From an uncultured Chlorobiaceae bacterium (GTDB taxonomy: Bacteria; Bacteroidota; Chlorobiia; Chlorobiales; Chlorobiaceae), in assembly GCA_903994455.1 (NCBI GenBank), contig CAJEXI010000008.1:48625-112624 (forward strand): a stretch of 64,000 nt of DNA. Reading direction: 5' to 3'. A model generated the notes under the pieces. The model did not search any database. It had not been told where the DNA came from and was given only the letters and a program-made list of their open reading frames with translations. The position numbers and the translations under genes were made by a program. The first letter of the stretch is position 1. Each line of letters starts with the position of its first letter. Of the stretch, positions 7,181-18,653 are shown in pieces.

Positions 7181-8475
7181 ATCTCCAAATCAATGAAGTT
7201 ATCACCTAAATTCGGCGTTGCCTTTAATTTTCCGTTTTTATAGGCGTTTAAAATGTTTGTTGTATTTCTTACTATTGAACTGTCGAAATCAGCTAAGGAA
7301 TATAATTCGGTTGAGCAGTTTTCATTTTTATCTGTAAACCAAATCGCATCGTTTCTAAAAACATCTTTATTGTCGAAAATTTCTCTGTTGTGAGTAGTAG
7401 CAATGAGTTGAGACTTATCTGTATTCAGCAAGAATGAAAGTATAAAATGCATATAAAGGTCAGGATGTAGTGATGATTCTAATTCATCAATAGGAAAAGC
7501 TGTCGAATTTTTAATTAAGAGTGCGAGTAATCCTGCAAAACCGTAAAACCTTCTGGTTCCTTGTGATTCCATTTCAATCGGCAATGTATACTTAGTTTGA
7601 TTAACGGTGTGTTCAAACTCGATATTTACCGATGTTACCTTCCCCTTTTCTTCCAGTTTTTTTATCTCATCAGGAGAATCCTTAAGTTGTCCCTTTAAGA
7701 AATGAATAAGGCCATCAGGTATTTCTTTTTCTTCTTCCTGAATTACTATATCCGTAATGTGGAAATCAGCTTTCTTTAGTACGTTTATTACATCCAGTTT
7801 CGATAACTCACTTTTTTCAATCTTTGAAGTAACAAATCCTTCTAATTGTGTTCTTGTGTCAATCAAAGGATGTAAATAGTTTTTAAACCATTCGACGACT
7901 ACTTTAAGTTCTTTGATGTCAACATTGGTTTTTAAAAATCCACCCAATACAGTATTATTCCAAAGTGTATTAGCTTCTAAATTTTTTTCAATGGTCTTGT
8001 CGATTTTAATCTTACTCCCAAACTTAATTTCGGCGAACTGATTATTTATGTCTGTATTTCGCTTAAATACATTCGCTTTATTTGGATTGTAATAGTTTAG
8101 AACCTCATTAACGATAGCTTTTTTGAAGAACTCTACTTCATAATAATATTTAGTATCATTTGCCAAGAACTCAATACTCATTATCGAATTTTGTTCAGGT
8201 GTTTCAGAATCAAATAAAAATGGCTGAAAATATAGCTCATCAGTTTTTTTTGTTTCTGGTTCAAGAACAATATCCCTTAGAAACTCAAGTGCTTTAAGAA
8301 TAGTCGTTTTTCCTGAGGCATTGGCACCGTAGATCAGGATTATCTTTAAAAGCCGCAATCCATTTGTATTAATAACGTAGCTATTTTCAAGATGCTCTGA
8401 TTTGTCAGCTTCAAAGGTCAATGTTTGTTTGTCCTTGATTGACCCAAAGTTTTGCACACTGAAATTAATTATCAT
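7177..8475 (-). CDS. AAA-family ATPase, RloA/AbiLi type
   Basis: The 432-residue protein is an AAA15/AAA21-class ATPase: Walker A YGANASGKTTIL at about residue 50, a Q-loop/insert region, IDELESSLHP as Walker B near residue 330, and TTHN after it. Such ABC/SMC-like ATPases act as sensors that hold or license a TOPRIM partner, as in the RloAB, AbiL and PARIS systems. It overlaps rloB by 4 bases. Together they form a compact two-gene cassette with attC-like DNA at its downstream end. Confidence 0.85.
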   Translation of the reverse strand: MIINFSVQNFGSIKDKQTLTFEADKSEHLENSYVINTNGLRLLKIILIYGANASGKTTILKALEFLRDIVLEPETKKTDELYFQPFLFDSETPEQNSIMSIEFLANDTKYYYEVEFFKKAIVNEVLNYYNPNKANVFKRNTDINNQFAEIKFGSKIKIDKTIEKNLEANTLWNNTVLGGFLKTNVDIKELKVVVEWFKNYLHPLIDTRTQLEGFVTSKIEKSELSKLDVINVLKKADFHITDIVIQEEEKEIPDGLIHFLKGQLKDSPDEIKKLEEKGKVTSVNIEFEHTVNQTKYTLPIEMESQGTRRFYGFAGLLALLIKNSTAFPIDELESSLHPDLYMHFILSFLLNTDKSQLIATTHNREIFDNKDVFRNDAIWFTDKNENCSTELYSLADFDSSIVRNTTNILNAYKNGKLKATPNLGDNFIDLEI

Positions 8476-8579
8476 CTTTCTTTCTGTTTATGTAAATTAA
8501 CTACAAATATAGACGATAAAATATGATGATGCAAGCATTTTAGAGTGTTTATTGTAATCTGATTACAATAAGAAGGCGA

Positions 8580-9111
8580 AAAGTTGGTATTTAGATTGGT
8601 TTTTAGCTCCTTCTGCTTGAACTCCAGATAAGCCATTCGGATAGCACTGACCCGTTTTCCGAAATAGCCGAGCACAGAGTCTGAATCCTGCCACTCATAC
8701 ACTTTCCTGCCCTTGAACGCTGCATGGCCGCTCCATGGGTAGTGCTCCGGCTCAATGCGAGCTCTTGTCTTTGATTTCTGGCGGTTGGAGGCTTTCTGTT
8801 CGTTCGTTAGTGGGCGGTTTTTGAAACCTTTTTCATTGATCTGACCTGTCATGCCGCACCATTCAATACTTTCTTCCTGACCGATATTGGCGCTGTCTCC
8901 ATACAGTATTTGACCGGCATCGTCTTTATCAATCAAAGTTTCAAGTTCTTGAGAGTGGTGCAATAACATCTTCCAGAATAAAGGTTTCACGAAAATTCCA
9001 GATGGTCTTGCTATCAGGTACTCTATCACTTGATTTCAGACCGAGAAAGCGTTTGAAGGTGAGTCTGTCAGTGATCTGATATTCCATCTGATCATCAGAG
9101 AGGTTAATCAA
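8580..9111 (-). pseudogene. Hybrid transposase remnant: IS5-family fragments joined to a Y1 (REP-associated) transposase tail
   Basis: From about 9111 the minus strand encodes the IS5-type N-terminal block (DDQMEYQITDRLTFKRFLGL, DRVPDSKTIWNFRE) and stops after LSRT. In another frame, after an internal deletion, comes IS5 core sequence (DKDDAGQILYGDSANIGQEE, KSKTRARIE). Exactly where IS5 transposases continue with HVFG, the frame switches to PEHYPWSGHAAFKGR and VLGYFGKRVSA, which is the C-terminal end typical of REP-associated tyrosine transposases. The 185-codon ORF 8472-9029 spans this join. No terminal repeats or intact active sites were found. Confidence 0.75.
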
Positions 9112-9130
9112 CTTTGAGGTCTATTCAGCT

Positions 9131-9272
9131 TTCCATGCCACCCCACCATTCGTCAAGGATATCGTCGAACAAACGAGCGGTCATGCCCTCCAGCTCCTGG
9201 TCTCCATGTCCCCCATCGATAATCGGCTGACTTCCGGAAACCTGCAGCAGCTCTCTGCCCATGCAGGTAGCT
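9131..9272 (-). pseudogene. Unrecognised C-terminal gene remnant
   Basis: A minus-strand frame without its own start reads CMGRELLQVSGSQPIIDG and ends RLFDDILDEWWGGMES before a stop at about 9131. The codon pattern looks protein-like and GC-richer than its surroundings. I do not recognise the family. The rest of 9273-9510 holds no convincing gene. Confidence 0.35.
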
Positions 9273-9521
9273 TAGAGGCTCCAAAGGGGTGTCTCTCCGG
9301 TAAAACGACAATTCCGGAATAGCATTCACCACCAAAAATATTATGATTGGCGATTTTATGGGTGACAAAATTGCTATTTTGGTTAAAACGTTAAGTCTGA
9401 CAGGCTGCCAGAGACAAAACACCGAATAATCAGTAGCCGAACCGACGTGGAACACCAGGCGTACCTGGACTCGAAATTTGGAAGAGTCAACTGAACACGT
9501 CCATTACATTTTATAAAGCAT

Positions 9522-9950
9522 TTGACAGTGAATCATCAGGAAAGTTCTGTAAAACACTACCGATCCAGTCGTCAGAGAAAACGGCTCCTGGAATTGCTCT
9601 GCTCGACAGAAATCCATCCCACCGCATCATGGCTCTATGACCATTTGAAAAAGGAGTTTCCCAATCTGAGCCTTGGAACCATCTATAGAAACCTCTCAAT
9701 TCTCATAGACCAGGGCATCGTTAAAAAAATCAGTGCCAGCAGCACTTTCGACCGTTTCGAGGCAAAAACAACCCCGCACCACCATTTGATCTGCACTAAA
9801 TGCAGAAAAATCATCGATTTTGAGGAAAAAGTTTTTCCTGCAATCAACGAAGAAATCAGACGTTCAACAGACTTCGATATCGAAGGTTACCGGATAGATT
9901 TTTTCGGAATCTGCCGGGAATGCCAGAAAAAACAATATAAATCCTATTGA
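9522..9950 (+). CDS. perR: Fur-family peroxide-responsive repressor (PerR-like)
   Basis: The 142-residue protein has an N-terminal winged helix ([39 protein letters not shown]). A C-terminal metal-binding/dimerisation part follows with [12 protein letters not shown] and GICRECQKK, two CxxC structural zinc pairs. It lies directly upstream of katG on the same strand, the classic PerR regulon arrangement, so it most likely senses peroxide and represses itself and katG. The start is TTG at 9522 or GTG at 9528; no ATG fits. Confidence 0.85.
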   Translation: MTVNHQESSVKHYRSSRQRKRLLELLCSTEIHPTASWLYDHLKKEFPNLSLGTIYRNLSILIDQGIVKKISASSTFDRFEAKTTPHHHLICTKCRKIIDFEEKVFPAINEEIRRSTDFDIEGYRIDFFGICRECQKKQYKSY

Positions 9951-9973
9951 AATGGCCTGATTTTTTTTAAAAT

Positions 9974-12293
<2,320 letters not shown>

Positions 12294-12304
12294 GCTTCAC
12301 CTGC

Positions 12305-12364
12305 CAAAAAAGCCCAGCAGGCATGGATAGATAACCACTTTCCTCAGCCTGCCGGGCTTTTTCT
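12305..12364 (+). terminator. Rho-independent terminator after katG
   Basis: AAAAAAGCCCAGCAGGC pairs with GCCTGCCGGGCTTTTT around a loop of about 25 bases and ends in a T run, 12 bases after the katG stop. Confidence 0.85.
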
Positions 12365-12499
12365 TATTGATTTATTACTTCAATGAACTTGATATGAGCC
12401 CGTAAACCCTTATCAATTGGGTCAAGAAATTTGAAATCGGTCGTGGTCTGACAATGACTTCGGCGGCTGTCTGTCCGTGAACAGCATATGAGAGCAGAT

Positions 12500-12534
12500 G
12501 GTAGAATAACTCGTTTTGCAAAAAGGAAATATAC
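12500..12534. repeat. 35-bp repeat, identical to 6309-6343
   Basis: See the matching copy at 6309-6343. Here it lies about 45 bp beyond the end of the RhuM-containing mosaic pseudogene. Confidence 0.65.
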
Positions 12535-12577
12535 TATTACAGCAAAAGAACGGCAAGAACAATAAAGCACTGTGATT

Positions 12578-13060
12578 CTATTGCACAGCCTCCCCCTCCC
12601 CTATTTCCGCTCCTCGTGAGCCCTGCTGTACCGGCAATGCGAAGCGAAACCCCCAGAAATCGTTGACAGCTTTGGGAACTAAACGAGCACTTCGATTAGC
12701 GGAATTCAACTGAATAATCTGCCGCTCAAGCTCTCTGGCACCCCAACTGTTTTCACGGGCTTCAATTTCATAGAACCGACGCTCATCAGCATTCGAAATG
12801 GTCAGCAAAGCAACGTAATGCGACCACCCGAGAGCAAAGCTGCCTGCCAATGTTGCAGAGAAAATACGCTTCAGATGCTGGTTTATGGCAGGAACGGAGA
12901 CATCGTACAGCGTTGCCATCATTTTCTGCGTCAGCCAGATATTTTCCTCCTCATAGCGCATTTCAACGCTGGTTTCCGACTTGCCGACAGCCGCGATAAA
13001 GGTCAGATATTCAGCCGCTGAGGAGCGGACGATAGAGACCTCCTTATGATGATTGATCAT
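12578..13060 (-). pseudogene. Mosaic ORF: RhuM start, DUF1016 middle, formylglycine-synthase-fold end
   Basis: One open frame of 160 codons joins three families. About residues 1-70 are RhuM (EVSIVRSSAAEYLTFIAA, ENIWLTQKMMATLYDVSV). About 75-115 match the DUF1016/YhcG nuclease N-terminal domain (SNADERRFYEIEARENSWGA, RELERQI). The end (KAVNDFWGFRFALPV) is the C-terminus of a SUMF1/FGE-fold protein. The last 100 bp are closely similar to the 3' end of the intact FGE gene at 27.3 kb, including CCTCCCCTATTTCCGCTCCT. No single family has this order, so it is probably a deletion-fusion product that happens to remain open. Confidence 0.8.
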
Positions 13061-13164
13061 AGATAAGCATCTAAGTCAGGGGCGTTGTACAATCAAAAAT
13101 GATGACGGCACTCACGTATTATGCAGTTGTGGAAAAGCAGGGCCAGTCATGGGAGGATTAGTCA

Positions 13165-13600
13165 TCAACCCCTTTTTGCAGAATAATAATCTTTTCTTTT
13201 GTCTTCTGCCATGCATCCCCCGGTATTAAATGGTGCGAGAGAATCCAGAACATACCGTGCAGCAGCCTTGGGATCCCATGATCTCCCTATTGTCAGCAGT
13301 GGTGAGATATCATCAAGGAATACCCAACCAGGAATTGATCTTTTCTTGTACAGCATCTATGATCGGACCGATTGGCCCCGCTTGCATTTGCACCAGATCA
13401 ATATCCTCTGAATATCTTGCTGGCAGAAGATGAAGCTTGAACAACGCAGTTCCACCACGAAAAGCCAGATTTTTCGCTACAACCGGATGGGAGTAAAGTT
13501 CAACCAGGGCACGACAGATAATCAGATCCTGTTCAATCTGAGATAACTGCGGCCATGGAGCATTAAATCGCCAAGCGGTGATATAGTCAAGAGGGATCAT
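13165..13600 (-). pseudogene. AbiEii-type nucleotidyltransferase toxin, broken
   Basis: The first 95 codons (13313-13600) carry the nucleotidyltransferase signature FRGGTALFKL and RYSEDIDLVQ. The frame then ends early. Another frame (13165-13356) encodes a plausible C-terminal piece (PKAAARYVLDSLAPF). The central part is missing, compared with a normal length of about 250-300 residues. It overlaps the AbiEi gene stop by 4 bases. The toxin is almost certainly inactive, leaving the antitoxin without a partner. Confidence 0.8.
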
Positions 13601-14385
13601 ATTTCCGGTTCTACCTTTTCATTTGGCATTAGCCTCCAGCGAGCCACCATTCGAACGCCGCTGCATGGTTGTGACGGCGAGAGCGGGGTCGGCACAGGAT
13701 TGCGACTTGCAACATATTCAGCCAATCCATCTACTAATCCGGCTTCACCAATCACATCAAGCAAATAACCCAATCGCTGAGACCACGCTATGGGAGAGAG
13801 TGCCGCTATTTCAGCCAACTTCCCGCCGTCAAGATATTCTGCAAGTTCAGATAAAACAGTCGCCGTATTGTCCAGCCCCCCTGCATGATGCGGATAGCCA
13901 GTTAGATCAAATGCTGTGACCTCAGGGGTCGATACCTTTACATAACCGCGAGGCGTCTTGAAATCCTGTACAGGCATAAGCGCTGCGTTCTTACGTATGA
14001 TAAAATCAATCCTCACATCCCCACAAATAATAGCTGGTCGAGCATGTTGCAACAGAACCTGAAACGCCTGAGGACGTTGATGAGCTGCACCGTAGTGTTC
14101 GGCTGCGGTAAGCATGCCTGCATAATAGGGCTCTTTCAGGTGATCCATCAGTAAAGGAATAAACTGGTTTGCGGGCAAGCATCCCATCTTCCGGTATTCC
14201 GGAGGAACGATAACATAAAATCCCCGATACGGCATGGCAACTTCACCCTTATGCCGCAGACGACGCAAGGCCGCACGGGTGGCGATAACGCCTGATCCAA
14301 GCGCGTCAGAAGCTTCAGCTCCTCTGAAACAGAAGACACCTTTGGCTAGCAAAGCATCAATGTAGTCCGAAATAAACATACCCAT
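13597..14385 (-). CDS. AbiEi family antitoxin, long form
   Basis: The protein of about 262 residues has an N-terminal winged helix (about 5-60; GVIATRAALRRLRHKGEVAM, YRGFYVIVPPEY). The AbiEi body follows (YYAGMLTAAEHYGAAHQRPQ, VSTPEVTAFDLTGY). ATG codons at 14385 and 14379 are the plausible starts; the frame also extends to a TTG at 14400. The following AbiEii gene is broken, so this antitoxin and repressor may persist alone. Its base composition is GC-richer than that of the cassette region to the right. Confidence 0.85.
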   Translation of the reverse strand: MGMFISDYIDALLAKGVFCFRGAEASDALGSGVIATRAALRRLRHKGEVAMPYRGFYVIVPPEYRKMGCLPANQFIPLLMDHLKEPYYAGMLTAAEHYGAAHQRPQAFQVLLQHARPAIICGDVRIDFIIRKNAALMPVQDFKTPRGYVKVSTPEVTAFDLTGYPHHAGGLDNTATVLSELAEYLDGGKLAEIAALSPIAWSQRLGYLLDVIGEAGLVDGLAEYVASRNPVPTPLSPSQPCSGVRMVARWRLMPNEKVEPEI

Positions 14386-14661
14386 AATTACATGAATCAA
14401 TCGAATAAAGCAACATAATTCGTTACTTAATACAACTGGAGAATTGGATTTTCGTGAATCGTATCGTGAAGGGATGGAGAATGTTCTTGCTGCTTTTGGT
14501 TACAACCTAAATTCCCGGAAAATTATAACGATGCCTGTTCAACCATTCAGCTCAACTTTCCGGTAAAATCCTCAGTGGTTGCCAAGCTAATGCCCGGCAA
14601 TTTCCCTTTTCGCAAACCGTCCGGTAACAATGGCCGGAGGGGTTTGACAGGTACCTCCCTC

Positions 14662-15723
14662 CTACTCATCGGCCCGGTTATTCGGCTTCTGCAGAAACTC
14701 GATCTCCTTGAGCATGCGGTCAAAGTCGCTCTCAAAGAGCCGATCCTGCACGATCCGGTATTTCTCGAATTCGCTTTCGGCGTGTGCTCTGGCAATTTCT
14801 GCTGTCACTTTGCCGGGATCCTGAAGAATTTCACGATCGGTCGCTGCGATGAAGCGATTAAGGCGGGTTTCCCAGTCCTGCATGGTCATGGGCATCTTGC
14901 GCAGCGCCATGTCCTCGGCAACATCCAGGTATGCCGAAACCAACCGTGCAAGTTGTGCCATTTCGTGTTCGGTCAGGTAGTTCTTTGCAACCACAACGTC
15001 GAACTTCTGGATCTTTCCTCCAGGCGCATCCTTCCAGGTGGTCTGCCCCATATTCTGTTTTTCGGCATCGGCCCGGTTATAGATGACCTCCGCTGCGGTC
15101 TCTGCATGTATGGCCCAGTGCAGTTTATTCTGCACAGTGACGAAAAAGCGCTTGGTGGACTGAGCCGTCACGTCATAGTCGAGGGAGGTTGCATAGATGT
15201 CGGTGACCTTCTGGGAGAACTTGCGTTCACTCAGGCGAATTTCCCGAATGCGCTGCAACTGCTCTTCAAAATACTGATCGGTAAGGATGGAGCCACCGAT
15301 TTTCAGGCGTTCGTCATCCATGGCGTAGCCCTTGATGGTGAACTCCTCAATGATAGTAGTCGCCCACTTGCGGAACTGCACCGCACGTTCGGAGTTTACC
15401 TTATAACCGACGGCAATGACTGCTGCAAGACTGTAGTGTTTGGTGTTGTAGCTTTTTCCGTCAGCGGCAGTTATTCGAAAATTTCGAATAACTGATTCCT
15501 CCTGTAATTCGCTGTCTGAAAAAACTTTTTTCAGGTGATAGTTGATGGTATGAGTCGCCACATCGTAGAGCACCCCCATCATCTTCTGGGTAAGCCAGAT
15601 ATTCTCATCGGCATAAACCGCATCGATGCCGCCAGTGCCGCTGGCAGCGATAAAGGTCAGATATTCAGCCGCCGAGGAGCGGATAATAGAGACCTCTTTA
15701 CCTGTTTTTTTTCTTCCGCTCAT
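14662..15723 (-). CDS. rhuM: RhuM family protein, intact copy
   Basis: The 353-residue protein carries all RhuM landmarks: AAEYLTFIAA, ENIWLTQKMMGVLYDVATHT, INYHLKKVFSD, SYNTKHYSLAAVIAVGYKVN and SERAVQFRKWATTIIEEFTI. A helical C-terminal half ends with EFLQKPNNRADE. The molecular function is unknown. The N-terminal part resembles DNA-binding antirepressor regions of phages, and in other bacteria the gene sits in pathogenicity or defence islands. It is the reference for the frameshifted copy at 5.1-6.15 kb, with only scattered differences. Confidence 0.9.
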   Translation of the reverse strand: MSGRKKTGKEVSIIRSSAAEYLTFIAASGTGGIDAVYADENIWLTQKMMGVLYDVATHTINYHLKKVFSDSELQEESVIRNFRITAADGKSYNTKHYSLAAVIAVGYKVNSERAVQFRKWATTIIEEFTIKGYAMDDERLKIGGSILTDQYFEEQLQRIREIRLSERKFSQKVTDIYATSLDYDVTAQSTKRFFVTVQNKLHWAIHAETAAEVIYNRADAEKQNMGQTTWKDAPGGKIQKFDVVVAKNYLTEHEMAQLARLVSAYLDVAEDMALRKMPMTMQDWETRLNRFIAATDREILQDPGKVTAEIARAHAESEFEKYRIVQDRLFESDFDRMLKEIEFLQKPNNRADE

Positions 15724-15800
15724 GCCTTCCCCCCAAGACTTATTTTCACTGCATGCTCATGATTTCCGGAATGCCCGAAAACTTTTTTTACCGTTTTTCA

Positions 15801-16511
15801 TTAGACATTTTCTTCATAGTAATATGAGTAGTCAATTCCTTTCATGAACATTTCGCGGTCGTTTATTTTGGTGGTAAGCGACTTTTCCAAAAGTGTTTTT
15901 AAAACACTACTTTTAGTTGGACTTAGCATCATTGCGTTCATGTAATCTCGTTTGCTTATTTTACTCCAATCAACGCATTTTTTAAGGCGTGTTTTTAGTA
16001 TCAAATCCAACCATATTCTGGTGCGTCTCCGATTACCTTCCATAAAAGGGTGGGCTATGTTCATTTCTACATATTTGTTTACGATTTCGTCAAATGTAGT
16101 TTCGGGCATTGCTTCTGTTTGCTTTAATGTGTTGCCTAAAAAGCGCAATACGGCAAATTGAAACCCGCCTTTTGAAATGTTTTTTTGTCTGATTTGCCCT
16201 GCGAAATCATATAATCCGCCAAACAAATAAGCGTGTATTTGTTGTAAACCTTTTGTTGAACCAATTTCAAGGCTGTTGATAAAAGTACTTTCAAACAATG
16301 CATACGCTTTTGTCTTGCTTTTTCCATCTATACTTTCATCACTATATGTAAACCATTCAATAAATCGGTTTGCCTTTTTGCTCGGAAATTCTTTGCCTAA
16401 AATAATAATGCCAGTGTAATCCAACATATCAGTTAAATATCGTTTACCGTCACTCGCTAAAAGTTTCAGTTGGGTAGTGGCACTAACCAACTCGTTTTTT
16501 TCTTTTTTCAT
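15801..16511 (-). CDS. Fic-domain protein (C-terminal part of a BRO-N/Fic gene)
   Basis: The 236-residue ORF carries a Fic/DOC fold with the active-site motif HPFMEGNRRRTR (about residues 150-161) and the flap region STKGLQQIHAYLF. Fic enzymes transfer AMP or related groups to target hydroxyls. Its first 75 residues (ATTQLKLLASDGKRY, EFPSKKANRFIEWF) are the second half of a BRO-type N-terminal domain. The first half lies in the preceding ORF, which overlaps by 4 bases. One extra A at the A-rich junction would fuse both, so the gene is probably split by a frameshift, unless it is a naturally overlapping pair. Confidence 0.75.
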   Translation of the reverse strand: MKKEKNELVSATTQLKLLASDGKRYLTDMLDYTGIIILGKEFPSKKANRFIEWFTYSDESIDGKSKTKAYALFESTFINSLEIGSTKGLQQIHAYLFGGLYDFAGQIRQKNISKGGFQFAVLRFLGNTLKQTEAMPETTFDEIVNKYVEMNIAHPFMEGNRRRTRIWLDLILKTRLKKCVDWSKISKRDYMNAMMLSPTKSSVLKTLLEKSLTTKINDREMFMKGIDYSYYYEENV

Positions 16512-16726
16512 TTGGCTTTAAGATATTTCCAATAGTTGCGAGTTTTGGTGTAGTCATCCTGGTCAGTAAGCAAAGCTACAATATCCAACACACTAAAGCA
16601 CCACTTGGAATTTTGCTCATCCCAAACAGCTCGCACTTCGCGATCGTCAAAAAAGCGTATGGATATTTTTATGTTACTCATGATTTGAATGTTACCTATA
16701 CTGTCATTTTGAATTTTACTATCCAA
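16508..16726 (-). CDS. BRO-N-type domain half, upstream of the Fic ORF
   Basis: The 72-codon frame (start at 16726, or ATG at 16681) encodes ISIRFFDDREVRAVWDEQNS and FSVLDIVALLTDQDDY, the front half of a BRO/antirepressor domain. It ends RNYWKYLKAK just where related single-chain proteins continue into the sequence of the next ORF. It is best read as the N-terminal piece of the same gene. attC site 16779-16910 lies just upstream of it. Confidence 0.65.
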   Translation of the reverse strand: MDSKIQNDSIGNIQIMSNIKISIRFFDDREVRAVWDEQNSKWCFSVLDIVALLTDQDDYTKTRNYWKYLKAK

Positions 16727-16778
16727 AGAAATGATAAATTATGTATTGTAGCTGTCTGTTGTGTCACGTTACAATGAC

Positions 16779-16910
16779 CGCTAACGGTCGGCGGTATGCG
16801 CCGTAGGGGATTTCGGAGCTGCGTCCGTATCACCCGTTACAGACCTTGATGCGAGCTGAAACACTTGATATACCATTAAAAATCCTAAGGCGTATGACCG
16901 CTTGTTATGC
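16779..16910 (-). repeat. attC site, 132 bp
   Basis: On the minus strand it runs from GCATAAC (16904-16910) to GTTAGCG (16779-16785). The inner arms GCGGTCATACGCC and GGCGCATACCGCC pair. The central part (CTTGATGCGAGCTGAAAC, GGAGCTGCGTCCGTATC) closely resembles that of the attC at 20.74-20.87 kb. The stop of the membrane-protein gene (ending 16905) falls inside the first 7-mer, as is usual in integron cassettes. Confidence 0.88.
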
Positions 16911-17576
16911 ACCGTTTTTCTTTTTTCCATTTATAATATCACTCAATTTATCTTTATAATCACTCAATAATCCATTAACGTACTTCATTGAGTCAAATAG
17001 TTCCTGATACTTGTCATATTGTGCTTGTATATCCTGTGGAGTTTTTCTTTTGTTCTCTTCTAATTCTAAAGCTTCTTTATACCATTTTCTAAACTTGGCT
17101 TGATATTCTGTTAGATGAGGTCTTAATCCTTCGTTTAGAATGTCAGTTAAAAGTTTTATTAAATCTTTTGATTCATTATTTTCTAAGAGCATTACGCCTG
17201 AAAGTTTCTTTAACTCGTCTCTTGTTATTTGAAATAATGAATACCAAGAATTATAAACTTCTACTATTACATCATTATTCTCAATCGGGAGAGCAGCTTT
17301 TCTAGTAATCAGCTCTATATATATTCTATGAGCCATTTCAATATTTTGATAATTACGGTTTATTGCATATTCAACTTCTGCTCCACCAATTTTGTATTTA
17401 AGTTTTATCGGAATTACTTCATTGTGAACTTTGTTCGATTTACTATAACGTTTTATTAAATATCGAATAAGGACGAATAACGCAATTCCAATTAATAAAA
17501 TCCAAATATTCAAGATGAGAGAAAATGTTCCCTCACATAGATTGAGCTTAAAATCTATAATATTAATTTCATTCAC
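16905..17576 (-). CDS. Membrane-anchored protein of unknown function, last gene of the TIR cassette
   Basis: This 223-residue protein has one N-terminal transmembrane helix (about residues 18-40; ILNIWILLIGIALFVLI). A cytosolic, mostly helical region follows with a coiled-coil-like part (KWYKEALELEENKRKTPQDI). It starts at GTG 17576, overlapping the stop of a decayed TIR-like gene by 8 bases, and its own stop lies in an attC. I do not recognise the family. A one-TM protein next to TIR genes could be the membrane effector or anchor of the system. Confidence 0.6.
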   Translation of the reverse strand: MNEINIIDFKLNLCEGTFSLILNIWILLIGIALFVLIRYLIKRYSKSNKVHNEVIPIKLKYKIGGAEVEYAINRNYQNIEMAHRIYIELITRKAALPIENNDVIVEVYNSWYSLFQITRDELKKLSGVMLLENNESKDLIKLLTDILNEGLRPHLTEYQAKFRKWYKEALELEENKRKTPQDIQAQYDKYQELFDSMKYVNGLLSDYKDKLSDIINGKKKNGA

Positions 17577-18109
17577 ACCAACGGTCTCCTGTTCTATTGT
17601 TTACAAATGAAGGAAAAGAATTATCAGGAATAACTTTATCCCTATTCAAAAATGCTTCATGAATCCAGTTCTGAACAATTTGTGAATTTGTGTTCCAATT
17701 ATATAGTTTTGCAAATCCTTTTTCCCAATTTTTATAAAGCCTTGGAAGGATTGTGTAGGGATTAAATTTATTATCAGATGTAATAGGATAACTTGGCAGA
17801 AAAATACCTAAAAGTCACGAACGTTGATTTAGTCTTGTGTCTCGAATACTTTATCCAATTTCCCAATCGACATGTTTTCTTTGCCATGTCTGGGTTCCAA
17901 TTAGAACTACTGTTTCTGTTGAATCTCTTAAATATTCACCTCCAATATTTTGACGTATTTTTCTGTATTAAGATTTGAATTAATTTCACCAATTTGAACT
18001 GATTTTGAAACTATGATATCATAATGGTTTGCAAAATCCCTTCAAATTCATTCCTATAATGCTGGTCATTAGCGTGATGATAGCTAACAAATACTTTGTG
18101 TGGTTGCAT
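17569..18109 (-). pseudogene. TIR-like (DUF1863/ThsB-type) protein with frameshifts
   Basis: From the ATG at 18109 the frame reads MQPHKVFVSYHHANDQHYRN, a strong ThsB/DUF1863 TIR-like start. It then needs frame changes to continue through IGTQTW-like and DWEIGSSIRDTK-like segments visible near 17830-17900. The final frame is open and family-like (DNKFNPYTILPRLYKNWEKG, ending NRTGDRWCE). At least two frameshifts are needed. It sits between the intact TIR gene and the membrane protein gene in one cassette. It was probably functional recently, because the codons are otherwise clean. Confidence 0.7.
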
Positions 18110-18113
18110 AAAT

Positions 18114-18638
18114 TTATGATTTACTTATATTTATTTTATGCATAATGTTCGGAATTGGTAAATCAATATCCCAGCGCAATATATCAGCTAAAGGAAGTAA
18201 TAAATATTCATATTTATTCATATCTTCCAGACTAAAATCAAATCCTAATTTATTCTTTAACAATTTAAGGAAATAAAAAAAGTCATGTCTGGTTCTAATA
18301 ATATCAACAATCCTTAAATAATCAGGTAATTCAGCTTCGATAATATTTTTGTGTCTTAATGCAAATATATTTACTCTATCATAAGCATAACCTAATTCAA
18401 AAGGCACCCAGTTTGAATTAAGCGAATTCCGCGAAACTATACAAATCATGAAATCAGAATTTTGTATTCCTTCTTTTATTGCCAAAACAACATTTGTTGG
18501 GTCATTATGTCTATCAATTGATTGCAAATTCATTTCGTCTTTATCAAAAAAAACTTCAATACTTTGTTCTCTTAAAAAGTTGGCTATAACTTTTGCATAA
18601 TCACTATCATTCTTTTGATGGCTTATAAATATTTTCAT
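18114..18638 (-). CDS. TIR-domain protein
   Basis: Starting at the ATG at 18638 (preceded by GAGGGAG), the protein has a TIR fold: MKIFISHQKNDSDYAK, FFDKDEMN, FMICIVSRNSLNSNWVPFEL. Glu81 in WVPFELGYA is placed as the NAD-processing catalytic glutamate. The C-terminal 60 residues are unassigned. It follows the 670-residue partner gene after 15 bases and precedes the decayed TIR-like gene. The likely role is NAD cleavage or signal-nucleotide production during phage infection, inferred from the TIR family. Confidence 0.85.
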   Translation of the reverse strand: MKIFISHQKNDSDYAKVIANFLREQSIEVFFDKDEMNLQSIDRHNDPTNVVLAIKEGIQNSDFMICIVSRNSLNSNWVPFELGYAYDRVNIFALRHKNIIEAELPDYLRIVDIIRTRHDFFYFLKLLKNKLGFDFSLEDMNKYEYLLLPLADILRWDIDLPIPNIMHKINISKS

Positions 18639-18653
18639 ATACTCCCTCAAAAA

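Noticed and set aside
9153..9455. 100-codon minus-strand ORF
   Set aside because: No family-like motifs are seen; a different frame in the same stretch (9131-9272) looks more protein-like.
14575..15495. 306-codon plus-strand ORF
   Set aside because: It is exactly antisense to the intact rhuM, whose protein matches a known family throughout; the plus-strand product matches none.
17793..17978. 61-codon plus-strand ORF in the cassette region
   Set aside because: It is antisense to the decayed ThsB-type TIR gene, whose minus-strand frames are clearly family-like.
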